Part shown: piece by piece, positions 44,214-53,388 of the stretch
Layout: each line of letters starts with the position of its first letter
Numbering within the stretch: position 1 is the stretch's first letter
Assembly (NCBI GenBank): GCA_047619685.1
Contig: JBLHLC010000011.1
Coordinates: forward strand, 51,462 to 115,461
Direction: 5' to 3'
Source: JABDJZ01 sp047619685
GTDB lineage: Bacteria; Bacteroidota; Rhodothermia; Rhodothermales; UBA10348
Length of the DNA: 64,000 nucleotides
Position numbers and translations under genes: made by a program
The notes under the pieces: generated by a model
Database searches by the model: none
Seen by the model: the letters and a program-made list of their open reading frames with translations, nothing else
What the model was told of the DNA's origin: nothing

Positions 44214-45664
44214 GCCTGACCAAGGACACGCTTCCAGGTGGCGTCCGGCCGTACCCGCTCAAGCAGGTAACCCGCGACCTTGGCACGGATCTCCACTGGT
44301 CTTCGGATTCGAAGAGCCTCCATTGGATGATGGGCCCAGAGTACTTCAGCAGGTCGCTCGCGGAGTCCTTCTCGTTTGTGGATGGAGCGCCCGAGGAACT
44401 GCCGGCGGTGGATTCCACCGGCGTATCGGTTGGGCTCACCCTGACCAGCGACGTGCCGTCGGGGGTCACCGCGATCACGAACGCACGCGTCGTCACCATG
44501 AATGGCGATGAGGTCATCGGAAACGGGACGGTCGTGGTGACCGGAAACCGAATCACCGCGTTGGGGACCGATGTCGCGGTGCCAACGGGCGCCACGGTGG
44601 TAGACGCGGGAGGCCGCACCGTTCTGCCCGGATTTGTGGACGCCCACGCCCACCTCAGCCATTTCTTCGGCGGGCCGGTACCGCAGGAAAACTGGGTGTA
44701 CTCGGCCAACCTGGCCTTCGGCGTAACCACCACACACGACCCATCCGCGACCACCGAGACGGTGTTCACACTTTCTGAGATGGTGAAGACGGGCCAAATG
44801 ATGGGTCCCCGCATCTTCTCAACCGGGACAATCATTTATGGTGCGGACGGCGGTTTCAAGGCCGTCGTCAACTCCCTGGACGACGCCCGCTCCCACCTTC
44901 GCCGTATGAAGGCCGTCGGGGCCATCAGCATCAAGAGCTATAACCAGCCCAGGCGGGAACAGCGCCAGCAGATCATGCAGGCCGCACGCGAACTGGGACT
45001 CATGGTCGTGCCAGAGGGCGGTTCCACCTACAATACCAACATGACCATGATCATGGATGGTCACACGGGAATTGAGCACAATGTGCCCGTGGCGCCGTTG
45101 TACCGCGACGTCCTGGAGACCTGGCGGCACTCCAAGACCGGGTATACACCGACTCTCGTGGTGGTCTACGGAGGCCCAAGCGGCGAGCGGTATTTCTACG
45201 AGCACGATGACGTCTGGGCCAACGAGCGGCTCCTGCGGTACGTCCCGCGCGAACAAGTTGACCCACAATCGCGCCGGCGTGAAAAGGCCGCCGCCGACGA
45301 GTATTACCACGATGAGGTGGCTGCAGCCGCCAAGGTGCTGGTTGACCAGGGAAACACCGTTCAGATTGGTGCCCACGGCCAGATGCAGGGACTCGCGTTT
45401 CATTGGGAAATGCGCATGTTGACGCAGGGTGGATTCAGTCCACATGAAGCGCTTCGGTCTGCTACCCTTCATGGCGCCAAGTATCTGGGGATGGACGGGG
45501 ACATCGGATCCCTGGAAGTAGGCAAACTCGCGGACCTCATCATCGTGGACGGAGATCCGCTGGCCCGGATCGAGGATGCAGAGAATGTGACCCAGGTCAT
45601 GGTCAACGGTCGGATCTGGGACGCGATGGACCTGCCGCGCGGCGCCACGGGGGCGAGTTGGTAG
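44210..45664 (+). CDS. Amidohydrolase domain, back half of broken gene
   Basis: The 484-residue product starts at a GTG (44210) overlapping the stop of the fragment before it. Its frame is open further upstream, reading FNAYVAPFPATGGT, typical propeller sequence of this family, so it is a 3' piece rather than a complete gene. About residues 85-480 are an amidohydrolase: GGRTVLPGFVDAHAHLSHFF holds the HxH metal motif, MVVPEGGSTYNTNM and IEHNVPVAPLY follow, and LEVGKLADLIIVDGDPL ends the fold. It lacks a signal peptide of its own. It would hydrolyse a peptide-like or cyclic amide, but activity is doubtful. Confidence 0.75.
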   Translation: MSLTKDTLPGGVRPYPLKQVTRDLGTDLHWSSDSKSLHWMMGPEYFSRSLAESFSFVDGAPEELPAVDSTGVSVGLTLTSDVPSGVTAITNARVVTMNGDEVIGNGTVVVTGNRITALGTDVAVPTGATVVDAGGRTVLPGFVDAHAHLSHFFGGPVPQENWVYSANLAFGVTTTHDPSATTETVFTLSEMVKTGQMMGPRIFSTGTIIYGADGGFKAVVNSLDDARSHLRRMKAVGAISIKSYNQPRREQRQQIMQAARELGLMVVPEGGSTYNTNMTMIMDGHTGIEHNVPVAPLYRDVLETWRHSKTGYTPTLVVVYGGPSGERYFYEHDDVWANERLLRYVPREQVDPQSRRREKAAADEYYHDEVAAAAKVLVDQGNTVQIGAHGQMQGLAFHWEMRMLTQGGFSPHEALRSATLHGAKYLGMDGDIGSLEVGKLADLIIVDGDPLARIEDAENVTQVMVNGRIWDAMDLPRGATGASW

Positions 45665-46566
45665 ACTACCAACAGATCCTGGCGGAGATCGAGGCTGAAA
45701 TCCAGCCGCTTCTTGGCGAGGGTACGGTGGCTCAGTACATCCAGCCGCTTGCCGAGGTAGACCCGGCTCGTTTCGGGATGGCCGTTCGGCTTGTGGACGG
45801 CTCTGAGTATTTCGTGGGCGAAGCCGACCACGCGTTTTCAATCCAGAGCGTGTCCAAGATCTTCCGTCTGGCCGCTGCGGCCAGCATCGTCGGTCCGGAA
45901 ATCTGGAAGCGGGTGGGCCGCGAGGCGTCGGGCACGGCGTTCAATTCCTTGCTCCAGTTGGAGGCAGACCAGGGAATCCCGCGGAATCCGATGATCAACG
46001 CGGGTGCGTTGGTTGTCATGGACGCGATTCTTGGGGTGGACAAGACCGACCCGGGCGTCAGATTCATCGAGCAGTGTCTGGACGGAATGCCGGTGAATTG
46101 GGACAGGGCGGTGGCGACCGCAGAGTGCCGGACGGCCCATCGCAACCGCGCGCTGGCCCATCTGATCAAATCGTTCGGCAACCTGAACGGAGCTCCTGAC
46201 GATATCGTGGAGGCGCATTGCCGGGAGTCGGCTGTGACGCTCAGCTGCCGCGACCTGTGTCGGGCTGGCATGTTCATGGCGACCGGCGGCGTCACAGAGG
46301 GTGGGGCCAGGCTCTGTACGACCACGCAGATCAAACGTCTGAATGCCGTGATGCTCACCTGCGGTGTGTATGACGAAGCCGGTGACTACGCCTACAGGGT
46401 CGGGCTCCCGGCCAAGAGTGGCGTCGGAGGGGGTGTTTTGGCCGTGATGCCGGGTGTGTTTACCGCATGCGTCTGGTCTCCTGGGCTCAACCCAAAGGGT
46501 AATTCCCTGGCGGGAACCATGGCCCTGGAACTCCTGACGACAAAAACGGGGGTTTCTGTGTTCTGA
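45658..46566 (+). CDS. glsA: Glutaminase A
   Basis: The 302-residue product hydrolyses glutamine to glutamate and ammonia. It has the serine beta-lactamase-like fold with the SxxK motif in FSIQSVSKIFRLA, the conserved QLEADQGIPRNPMINAGALVV, and the C-terminal GLPAKSGVGGGVLAVMPG. The TTG start at 45658 overlaps the stop of the amidohydrolase fragment and no ATG lies near, so this start is preferred. Length and motifs match bacterial GlsA (about 305). Confidence 0.93.
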   Translation: MVDYQQILAEIEAEIQPLLGEGTVAQYIQPLAEVDPARFGMAVRLVDGSEYFVGEADHAFSIQSVSKIFRLAAAASIVGPEIWKRVGREASGTAFNSLLQLEADQGIPRNPMINAGALVVMDAILGVDKTDPGVRFIEQCLDGMPVNWDRAVATAECRTAHRNRALAHLIKSFGNLNGAPDDIVEAHCRESAVTLSCRDLCRAGMFMATGGVTEGGARLCTTTQIKRLNAVMLTCGVYDEAGDYAYRVGLPAKSGVGGGVLAVMPGVFTACVWSPGLNPKGNSLAGTMALELLTTKTGVSVF

Positions 46567-46663
46567 TCGGGGGCGAGGGCGAGGTTGGACGCCCAGCGGT
46601 GGCCTCATACACGGACAGGCTTCTATATTGGCGGACTCTCCCACCCAAAGGATTGACCCAACG

Positions 46664-49600
46664 ATGAGACGCATCCTCCCGGCAGCCATCACGCTGTTCG
46701 TTGGCATGCTGCTGACTCTTGACGCAGCTGCCCAGATTGACCCCGCGCTTTACGAGAACCTTGAATACCGAAGTGTCGGTCCAAACCGTGGCGGGCGTTC
46801 CGCAGCGGTAACCGGGGTGCCGGGGCATCCAGACCTCTATTACCAGGGCGCAACCGGCGGCGGCGTCTGGCGCACGACGGATTCCGGCGGGTCCTGGGAG
46901 AACATCTCCGACGGCTACTTCGGGTCCTCCATCGGGGCCGTCGCGGTCAGCGAGTGGGACAACAATGTGATCTACGTGGGCGGTGGCGAAGTCACGGTAC
47001 GTGGCAACGTCTCGTACGGAACGGGCATGTGGAAGTCCGAGGACGCGGGCAAGACCTGGGCCTCAATCGGACTCACAGACTCGGAGCGCATTCCGCGCAT
47101 CCAGATCCACCCGAAGAACCCGGATCTGGTGTACGCGGCGGTGCTTGGCCATCTTCACGGGCCGGATGAAAACAGGGGCGTGTACCGTTCAAAAGACGGT
47201 GGTGCCACCTGGGACAGGATCCTCTACGTGAATGACCAGGCCGGCGCGGTCGACCTTGTGATGGACCCTTCGAATCCGCGCGTCCTATATGCTTCCACCT
47301 GGCGGTTGTCCCGGACTCCCTACGGTCTGAATTCGGGTGGCGAGGGCTCTCACATCTGGAAATCAACAGATGGCGGCGACACGTGGGCACAACTGACCGA
47401 CCAGGACAACGGTCTTCCCGGTGGCATCATCGGAATTAGCGGCATCACAGTTTCGCCTGCCAATCCCGACCGCGTCTGGGCCATTATCGAGCACGAAGAC
47501 GGAGGCGTCTTCCGGTCCGACGACGGCGGCGAGAGCTGGAGCAAAATCAACAGCGACCGCAGCCTTCGCCAGCGCGCCTGGTACTACACACGCATCTACG
47601 CGGATACGAAAGACGAGGACGTTGTCTACGTGCTGAACGTTCAGTTCCACAAATCCACGGACGGCGGCGCCACCTACGAGCGGATCCGGACGCCTCATGG
47701 TGATCACCACGACATGTGGATCAACCCGAATGAGCCGAACCGTTTCATTGTTGCAGACGACGGCGGCGCGCAGGTGACCGTGAATGGGGGGGAGAGCTTC
47801 TCCACAATGGACAACCAGCCGACGGCCCAGTTCTACCGGGTTACCACGGACAATAATTTCCCGTATCGCATTCTGGCGGCGCAGCAGGACAACTCGACCG
47901 TCCGCATTTTGCACACGTCCAGCGGCAGCGAGGATGACTGGACGTCCACCGCGGGTGGCGAAAGCGGCTGGATTGCGGCCGACCCCAATAACCCGGACAT
48001 CGTCTACGGCGGTTCGTACGGGGGCTCCCTGACGCGAGTCGATCACAAGACCGGGTCCCAGCGCAATGTGAACGTGTGGCCCGACAATCCCATGGGGCAC
48101 GGTGCGGAAGACTACTTGTACCGTTTCCAGTGGAATTTCCCCATCGTCTGGTCACGCCACGACGCCAACGCTGTCTACGCCGCGGCCAACGTTCTCTTCA
48201 AGACGAAAACAGACGGGCAGTCGTGGGAGGCCATCAGCCCGGACCTGACCAGGGCGGACCCGTCCACCCTCAAATCGTCAGGCGGTCCGATCACCCAGGA
48301 CAACACGGCGGTCGAGTACTACGCGACCATCTTTACAATGGCAGAGGGCGAGGAGGAAGGTGTCATCTGGACGGGCTCCGACGATGGTCTTATTCACATC
48401 ACCCGGGATGGCGGCACCAACTGGACCAACATCACGCCTCCCGAGCGCATTTTCCCCGAGTGGATGATGGTCAACGACATTGTGGTCGATCCATACAACG
48501 CGGGTGGTGCCTACGTGGCGGGAACGCGGTACAAGATGGACGACTTTGCTCCGTACCTCTACAAGACCTCGGACTACGGAGCGACCTGGAGCAAGATCAC
48601 GGCCGGGATTCCGGCAACCCACTTCACGCGTACCATCGAGCCCGACCCGGAGCGGCAGGGACTGCTGTACGCGGGGACGGAGTTCGGGATGTACATCTCG
48701 TTTGACGACGGGGCAACCTGGCAGTCCTTCCAACTCAACCTTCCCATCGTCCCGATTACGGACCTTACCTGGCGGGATAATGATCTCGTGGTTGCGACAC
48801 AGGGTCGTGCGCTCTGGATTCTGGAGGACCTCATGCCGCTGCATCACGCCAGCGCTGACATGGCGGCCTCACCATTTACGCTCATCGGCCCCTATGTGAC
48901 CCACCGAATGATCACGGGCGGCGGCCGCGGAGGTGGCGGCAATGGCGTCAACTTCCGTTACTACCTGAACGGCCATGAGGATGATACCGAGGTCACGCTC
49001 CGCATTCTGGAAACCGATGGCGATATCATCAAGAGCTACTCGTCCAAAGACAGGGGAGACAGCGCCCTTTCAACGGAGCCGGGTCTCAACTCCCACAGTT
49101 GGGACATGCGCTATGAAGAGGCAGAGGACTTCCCGGGTATGATCTTGTGGTCAGGTGGCGGAATGAATGGCCCGATGGCGGTGCCGGGCAGCTACCGGGC
49201 CCGACTGATTGTAGGCGAGGACTCCACGGAGGTAGGCTTCACCATTCTGGCGGATCCGCGGAGCACGTCCACGGCGGCAGACCGGCAGGCCCAGTTCGAT
49301 TTCCTGACGGAAGTACGGGACAAACTCACCGAGACGCACCAGGCCATCAAGCGCATCCGCGCGGCCAGGGAGCAGATTGATGGCGTCCTGGCCCGGGTGC
49401 CGGAGGATCATGCGGAGCGAGACACCCTCAAGGCCTCAGCCAAGTCTCTTCTGGACCAGATGAAGGAGGTCGAGGAGGCCCTGTACCAGACCAAGAACCG
49501 CAGCGGCCAGGACCCGCTGAACTTCCCAATCCGCCTGAACAACAAACTGGCGGCCGCAGGTGGCAATGCAGCCGGTGGAGACTACAGGCCGACGGAACAG

Positions 49601-49741
49601 GCGGTCGCGGTTCGCGACCTGCTTGTGAAGGACATCAACATCGAACTCGCCAAGCTGGGAGCCCTCATGGGCGCCGAGTTGGACGCGTTCAATGCAGCGG
49701 TCCGAGCCGCCAATATTCCGGCCGTAGTGTTGGAAAACTGA
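46664..49741 (+). CDS. Second secreted VPS10/sortilin-like BNR propeller protein
   Basis: The ATG at 46664 gives 1025 residues with signal peptide (ILPAAITLFVGMLLTLDAAAQ). BNR/Asp-box repeats include RTTDSGGSWENIS, KSEDAGKTWASIG, RSKDGGATWDRIL, KSTDGGDTWAQLT and ITRDGGTNWTNIT. It is a paralogue of the protein at 39824, with a similar order of domains but only a short Gly-rich stretch (TGGGRGGGGNGV) and a helical C-terminal part (FLTEVRDKLTETHQAIKRIR). It is probably secreted or surface-bound. It is followed by a terminator, so it ends the transcription unit. Confidence 0.85.
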   Translation: MRRILPAAITLFVGMLLTLDAAAQIDPALYENLEYRSVGPNRGGRSAAVTGVPGHPDLYYQGATGGGVWRTTDSGGSWENISDGYFGSSIGAVAVSEWDNNVIYVGGGEVTVRGNVSYGTGMWKSEDAGKTWASIGLTDSERIPRIQIHPKNPDLVYAAVLGHLHGPDENRGVYRSKDGGATWDRILYVNDQAGAVDLVMDPSNPRVLYASTWRLSRTPYGLNSGGEGSHIWKSTDGGDTWAQLTDQDNGLPGGIIGISGITVSPANPDRVWAIIEHEDGGVFRSDDGGESWSKINSDRSLRQRAWYYTRIYADTKDEDVVYVLNVQFHKSTDGGATYERIRTPHGDHHDMWINPNEPNRFIVADDGGAQVTVNGGESFSTMDNQPTAQFYRVTTDNNFPYRILAAQQDNSTVRILHTSSGSEDDWTSTAGGESGWIAADPNNPDIVYGGSYGGSLTRVDHKTGSQRNVNVWPDNPMGHGAEDYLYRFQWNFPIVWSRHDANAVYAAANVLFKTKTDGQSWEAISPDLTRADPSTLKSSGGPITQDNTAVEYYATIFTMAEGEEEGVIWTGSDDGLIHITRDGGTNWTNITPPERIFPEWMMVNDIVVDPYNAGGAYVAGTRYKMDDFAPYLYKTSDYGATWSKITAGIPATHFTRTIEPDPERQGLLYAGTEFGMYISFDDGATWQSFQLNLPIVPITDLTWRDNDLVVATQGRALWILEDLMPLHHASADMAASPFTLIGPYVTHRMITGGGRGGGGNGVNFRYYLNGHEDDTEVTLRILETDGDIIKSYSSKDRGDSALSTEPGLNSHSWDMRYEEAEDFPGMILWSGGGMNGPMAVPGSYRARLIVGEDSTEVGFTILADPRSTSTAADRQAQFDFLTEVRDKLTETHQAIKRIRAAREQIDGVLARVPEDHAERDTLKASAKSLLDQMKEVEEALYQTKNRSGQDPLNFPIRLNNKLAAAGGNAAGGDYRPTEQAVAVRDLLVKDINIELAKLGALMGAELDAFNAAVRAANIPAVVLEN

Positions 49742-49766
49742 TCCTCGACCAGGGTCTTCCAGGTCA

Positions 49767-49796
49767 AACGGCCGCCTCCAAATGGGGGCGGCCGTT
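49767..49796 (+). terminator. Rho-independent terminator
   Basis: A 13-bp hairpin (arms AACGGCCGCCTCC and GGGGGCGGCCGTT, one G-T pair, loop AAAT) starts 25 bases after the stop of the VPS10-like gene and is followed by GCTGTTTCTT. It separates that gene from the polysaccharide cluster. Confidence 0.75.
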
Positions 49797-49874
49797 GCTG
49801 TTTCTTGTGCGCGTGGGTTTCTCAAGTTGCTGGAATCTTGGCCGATACCACAGCAAAAGAAAGCCCGCTGAACA

Positions 49875-50927
49875 ATGACTGCATTTCACAAGCCGCACTC
49901 CGTAGTCCTCGGAGGAGCGGGGTTTGTTGGTTCTCATCTTTGTGATTTCCTCCTGGAAGAGGGCCATCGAGTCACGTGCATCGACAATCTGGCCACAGGC
50001 CGTGAAGTCAACATCCACCACCTTCTGGAAAACGCGGATTTCAGCTTCTCGAAGCAGGATATTCGCAACCAGATCGAGGTCGATGGACCAGTAGACTTTG
50101 TCTACAACATGGCCAGCCCGGCATCGCCAAAGCACTATCTGGAGATGCCCTTCCTGACGCTGGAAACAGGGTCAATCGGGACACAAAATGCCCTTGAATT
50201 GGCCAGGCGACATGGAGCGCGCTTCCTGCTTGCCTCCACGTCCGAGGTCTATGGCGATCCCGAAGTACATCCTCAGGTGGAAGAGTATTGGGGTCGCGTC
50301 AACTCGATCGGGCCGCGCTCGGTCTATGACGAGGCCAAGCGGTTCGGCGAGGCCATCACGATGGCCTACCACCGTGAAAGGGAGACCGATACGGTCATCG
50401 TCCGCATCTTCAATACCTACGGACCCCGGATGCGCCCAGACGATGGCAGGGCGTTACCCGCCTTCGTCTCGCAAGCCCTTGCTGGCGAACCCATCACCAT
50501 TTTCGGCGACGGCCTGCAGACGCGCTCCTTCTGTTTCGTCCAGGACCTGGTCCGCGGCCTTCATGCGGCTGCCACTTCGACGAGCTGCGGTCCAATCAAC
50601 CTGGGGAATCCCTCCGAGGTCACTATCGCCGAGTTCGCGCGTGAGGTCCTGGCGATCACCAGCAGTTCGAGTGAACTGACCTTTCACCCGCTTCCCACGG
50701 ACGATCCCACCATCCGCCAACCCGATATCACCAAGGCTCGAACCCTTCTCAACTGGGAGCCGAGAGTTTCCAGAGAGGATGGGCTGAGGGAGACCATCGC
50801 CTACTTCAGGGAGGAGTTGGGGTATACGACCAAGTCCAGTCCAGCCGGGAGAGCGGCCAGGTCGCACCGACAGGCAGCACCCGGGAGGAGAGGCGCCCAG
50901 CCGGCACCCAAGAAGTTTGGACGATAG
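49875..50927 (+). CDS. UDP-glucuronate decarboxylase-like NAD-dependent epimerase
   Basis: The 350-residue product is an extended SDR enzyme: NAD motif VVLGGAGFVGSHLCDFLLEE, LASTSEVYGDPEVHPQ, catalytic Tyr and Lys in RSVYDEAKRFGEAI near residue 152, and FNTYGPRMRPDDGRALPAFV. This pattern is typical of UDP-xylose synthase (Uxs), converting UDP-glucuronate to UDP-xylose, rather than of UDP-glucose 4-epimerase. The last 35 residues are a basic extension absent from most relatives. It is the first gene of the exopolysaccharide cluster, probably supplying a sugar donor. Confidence 0.87.
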   Translation: MTAFHKPHSVVLGGAGFVGSHLCDFLLEEGHRVTCIDNLATGREVNIHHLLENADFSFSKQDIRNQIEVDGPVDFVYNMASPASPKHYLEMPFLTLETGSIGTQNALELARRHGARFLLASTSEVYGDPEVHPQVEEYWGRVNSIGPRSVYDEAKRFGEAITMAYHRERETDTVIVRIFNTYGPRMRPDDGRALPAFVSQALAGEPITIFGDGLQTRSFCFVQDLVRGLHAAATSTSCGPINLGNPSEVTIAEFAREVLAITSSSSELTFHPLPTDDPTIRQPDITKARTLLNWEPRVSREDGLRETIAYFREELGYTTKSSPAGRAARSHRQAAPGRRGAQPAPKKFGR

Positions 50928-53388
50928 CGGCACTCATACCAACCCCTGGCGCCCTTCCGGAAACGAGAGGGAAGATCATCCGGACTCTCGTCGGTCGCTT
51001 CCAGCGCGATCGACATCGGCATTTCCGGACATTGGGTCAGGCCGGCCTCAGTCAACGGCGCCGGTCGGCTACCAGCATGTCTCGCCAGAGGTAGCAGGTC
51101 CCGCGGGGCCAGGCCGTTCCGCGTGGGGTGACTCACTCTACGCCCAGGATCCGGGCAGACCGGTGTCGCCGCGGGAGATCCTGCGGAAACTGCACCGCAA
51201 GCGCTGGCTTGGACTCATGGTGTGCGCCGTGATTTGGGGCATCGCAGTCGCGGTGATGGTCTTTGTGCCCTCCAGGTACAATTCATCGACCATCTTGCTG
51301 CTCGATACCGCTCTCATGGAGCAAACAGTCCAGCAGTACGCCAACGCCGATGATGTCATCTCCGCGTTCGGATTGCCGAAGGTGGCCAACCAGGCTGCGC
51401 TTCTTCGCAGCGTGCCCGAGATAGCCGAGAACGCGGCCACTCGGATGCTGACGGATCTGGGTCCCGCAGAGCTGGCGCCACTGCCCTATCAAGCGCCGGA
51501 CAAACTCGCCGAATGGCTCCGAGAAACCGCCATCGTCATTACATCGGAGGCCGGGAAGGACCAGGCGGACCTGATTCGGATCGAGGCAACGGCGCCGGGA
51601 CCCATGTTGGCGGCGGCCATCTCGACCACCTACTCAGATTCCTACATGACACTCATGCGGGAGGCCGTTGCACGGCAGCGAGAAAGTGCACTCGCGCAGC
51701 AGCGCGCCCGTGTTGAGGACGTAGTCAATGAACTGAATGGGCTGGACGAACAGCTTAGGCTCTTCTGGCAGGAGAACGGCGGGGTGTCCATCGAGCAGGA
51801 CGCGCAGTTGGCCGGCTCCCGCATCTCGGATCTGCAGATATCGCTCGACAACGCCCGCATCAGTTATTCGACGCACTCCGCGACGCTGGAGTCGTTGGAG
51901 GAGGAACTCGGGGACATGGATCTGGAGAGCCTTGCCGACAGGGTGGCGTCTTCAGTGGAAAGCGAGATTGCCGCCACCCAGTTACAGCTCACATCGACAG
52001 AATTGATTCTGGAGCAGTTCTATTCGAAGACCCCGGCGCTACGGGCCAACCCCGAATCCAGTGAGCAGGTCTTGAAACTGGTAACGGACGTTGCCGGGAT
52101 GCGGGAGCGTCTCGACATCCTCTCGGAGCGCTTCGTGAATGAGGTCATGGCCACGGGAGGCGTAGACTTGGCCCGTGACCCCGAGGGGCGTGCCTATGTT
52201 TTGGGGCTGCGGCGCCAAATCGCTCAGGAGCGCGTGGCGAAGCGGGCAGCGGAGGCGCAGATATCGGCGATCAACTCCCGACTGGCTGCCTTTCAGAACT
52301 CGCGGACGCGGTATTCCGAGCAGTCGGTGTCGCTGACTCAGATTCAACGAGGACGCCAACTGGCCGACGACCACCTCAAGACCGAAATCGACCGACTCGG
52401 TGATATTCAGGTAAACCAGCCTGCCGATTTCGTCAAACGGATTCAGGCCGCGGTAGCGCCCAGTAATCCCGCGTTTCCCAACGCGAAGCTTGTCGTGATC
52501 GGCGGTTTCCTCCTGGGGATCCTCCTTGGCGGCGGCGTGGCGTACGGATGGGCCGCAATCGATGGCTCGGTCCATGAAGCCGAAGACCTAGCTGGATTCG
52601 GTATCCCGGTGAGAGGGACGTTGCCCGACCTAAGCAGGGTTGTCCGGAAACTCGCGGGGCGCGAGGCACAGGTAAACGTGGGCAGCCGCATGGTTTCCAG
52701 CCACTTGGTTGTGATCCATGCACCCCAGGCAGCGGAGGCGGCCCTGATTCGGAAGTATGCCCTCGGGCTTGTAGCACGGACCCCAAGCGGTGGGACGATC
52801 CTGTTCACCAGCGCGGACATGGGCGCCGGCAAAACAACATTAACCGCCAACGTGGGCGCCGCACTGGGCCTGGCCGGATTCAGAGTACTGGTGATAGACG
52901 CAGACATCTTCCGGCCGGGGCAGATGGAAACGCTCGGTTTGACCTCGCGCTCAGCGCTGGACGTCGAAACGGGGTCCTTCGGGCCGGGAGGAGGCGTGGA
53001 GCAACTCGGCGGAATGATGCAGCTCCTGTTTGGACTAACCCTGAGGGCGCGAATCCCTGCCGATGCGGAGGCCCAGACCGCGCAGGCCGCTGTCCATCTT
53101 GCCCAGTTTTATGGTCAGCACTTTGACTATGTGCTGATAGATTCCCCGCCCACGTCCGCTTCTTCCATCGCGGCCAGCATCGGTCGATTTGCACACTCCA
53201 GGATTTTGGTCATCGGGGCAGGAAAGACGCCGCGAGAGCTGGTGGCCATGTCACTCTCGGAACTCCAGTCTATGGGCGCATCCCCAACCGAGATGGCCAT
53301 CAACCGTCTGGACATGTCCGCTCCGACGGCGGCCCGCAAGGCCTACCAGCAGGCGGAGGCGTACTACAGCGGCCTGGAGTCGGGATGA
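50917..53388 (+). CDS. Wzc-like polysaccharide co-polymerase with BY-kinase-type ATPase
   Basis: The 823-residue product starts at a TTG (50917) inside the end of the previous gene; no better start was found. It has about 95 residues of Pro/Ser/Arg-rich N-terminus, membrane helix 1 at about 97-117, a long periplasmic coiled coil (Wzz-type), membrane helix 2 at about 525-545, and a cytoplasmic P-loop ATPase: Walker A MGAGKTTLTAN near 634, A' VLVIDADIFRPG, B VLIDSPP. C-terminal tyrosines occur in KAYQQAEAYYSG. It likely controls polymer length and export. Kinase activity is unproven. Confidence 0.85.
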   Translation: MDDSGTHTNPWRPSGNEREDHPDSRRSLPARSTSAFPDIGSGRPQSTAPVGYQHVSPEVAGPAGPGRSAWGDSLYAQDPGRPVSPREILRKLHRKRWLGLMVCAVIWGIAVAVMVFVPSRYNSSTILLLDTALMEQTVQQYANADDVISAFGLPKVANQAALLRSVPEIAENAATRMLTDLGPAELAPLPYQAPDKLAEWLRETAIVITSEAGKDQADLIRIEATAPGPMLAAAISTTYSDSYMTLMREAVARQRESALAQQRARVEDVVNELNGLDEQLRLFWQENGGVSIEQDAQLAGSRISDLQISLDNARISYSTHSATLESLEEELGDMDLESLADRVASSVESEIAATQLQLTSTELILEQFYSKTPALRANPESSEQVLKLVTDVAGMRERLDILSERFVNEVMATGGVDLARDPEGRAYVLGLRRQIAQERVAKRAAEAQISAINSRLAAFQNSRTRYSEQSVSLTQIQRGRQLADDHLKTEIDRLGDIQVNQPADFVKRIQAAVAPSNPAFPNAKLVVIGGFLLGILLGGGVAYGWAAIDGSVHEAEDLAGFGIPVRGTLPDLSRVVRKLAGREAQVNVGSRMVSSHLVVIHAPQAAEAALIRKYALGLVARTPSGGTILFTSADMGAGKTTLTANVGAALGLAGFRVLVIDADIFRPGQMETLGLTSRSALDVETGSFGPGGGVEQLGGMMQLLFGLTLRARIPADAEAQTAQAAVHLAQFYGQHFDYVLIDSPPTSASSIAASIGRFAHSRILVIGAGKTPRELVAMSLSELQSMGASPTEMAINRLDMSAPTAARKAYQQAEAYYSGLESG

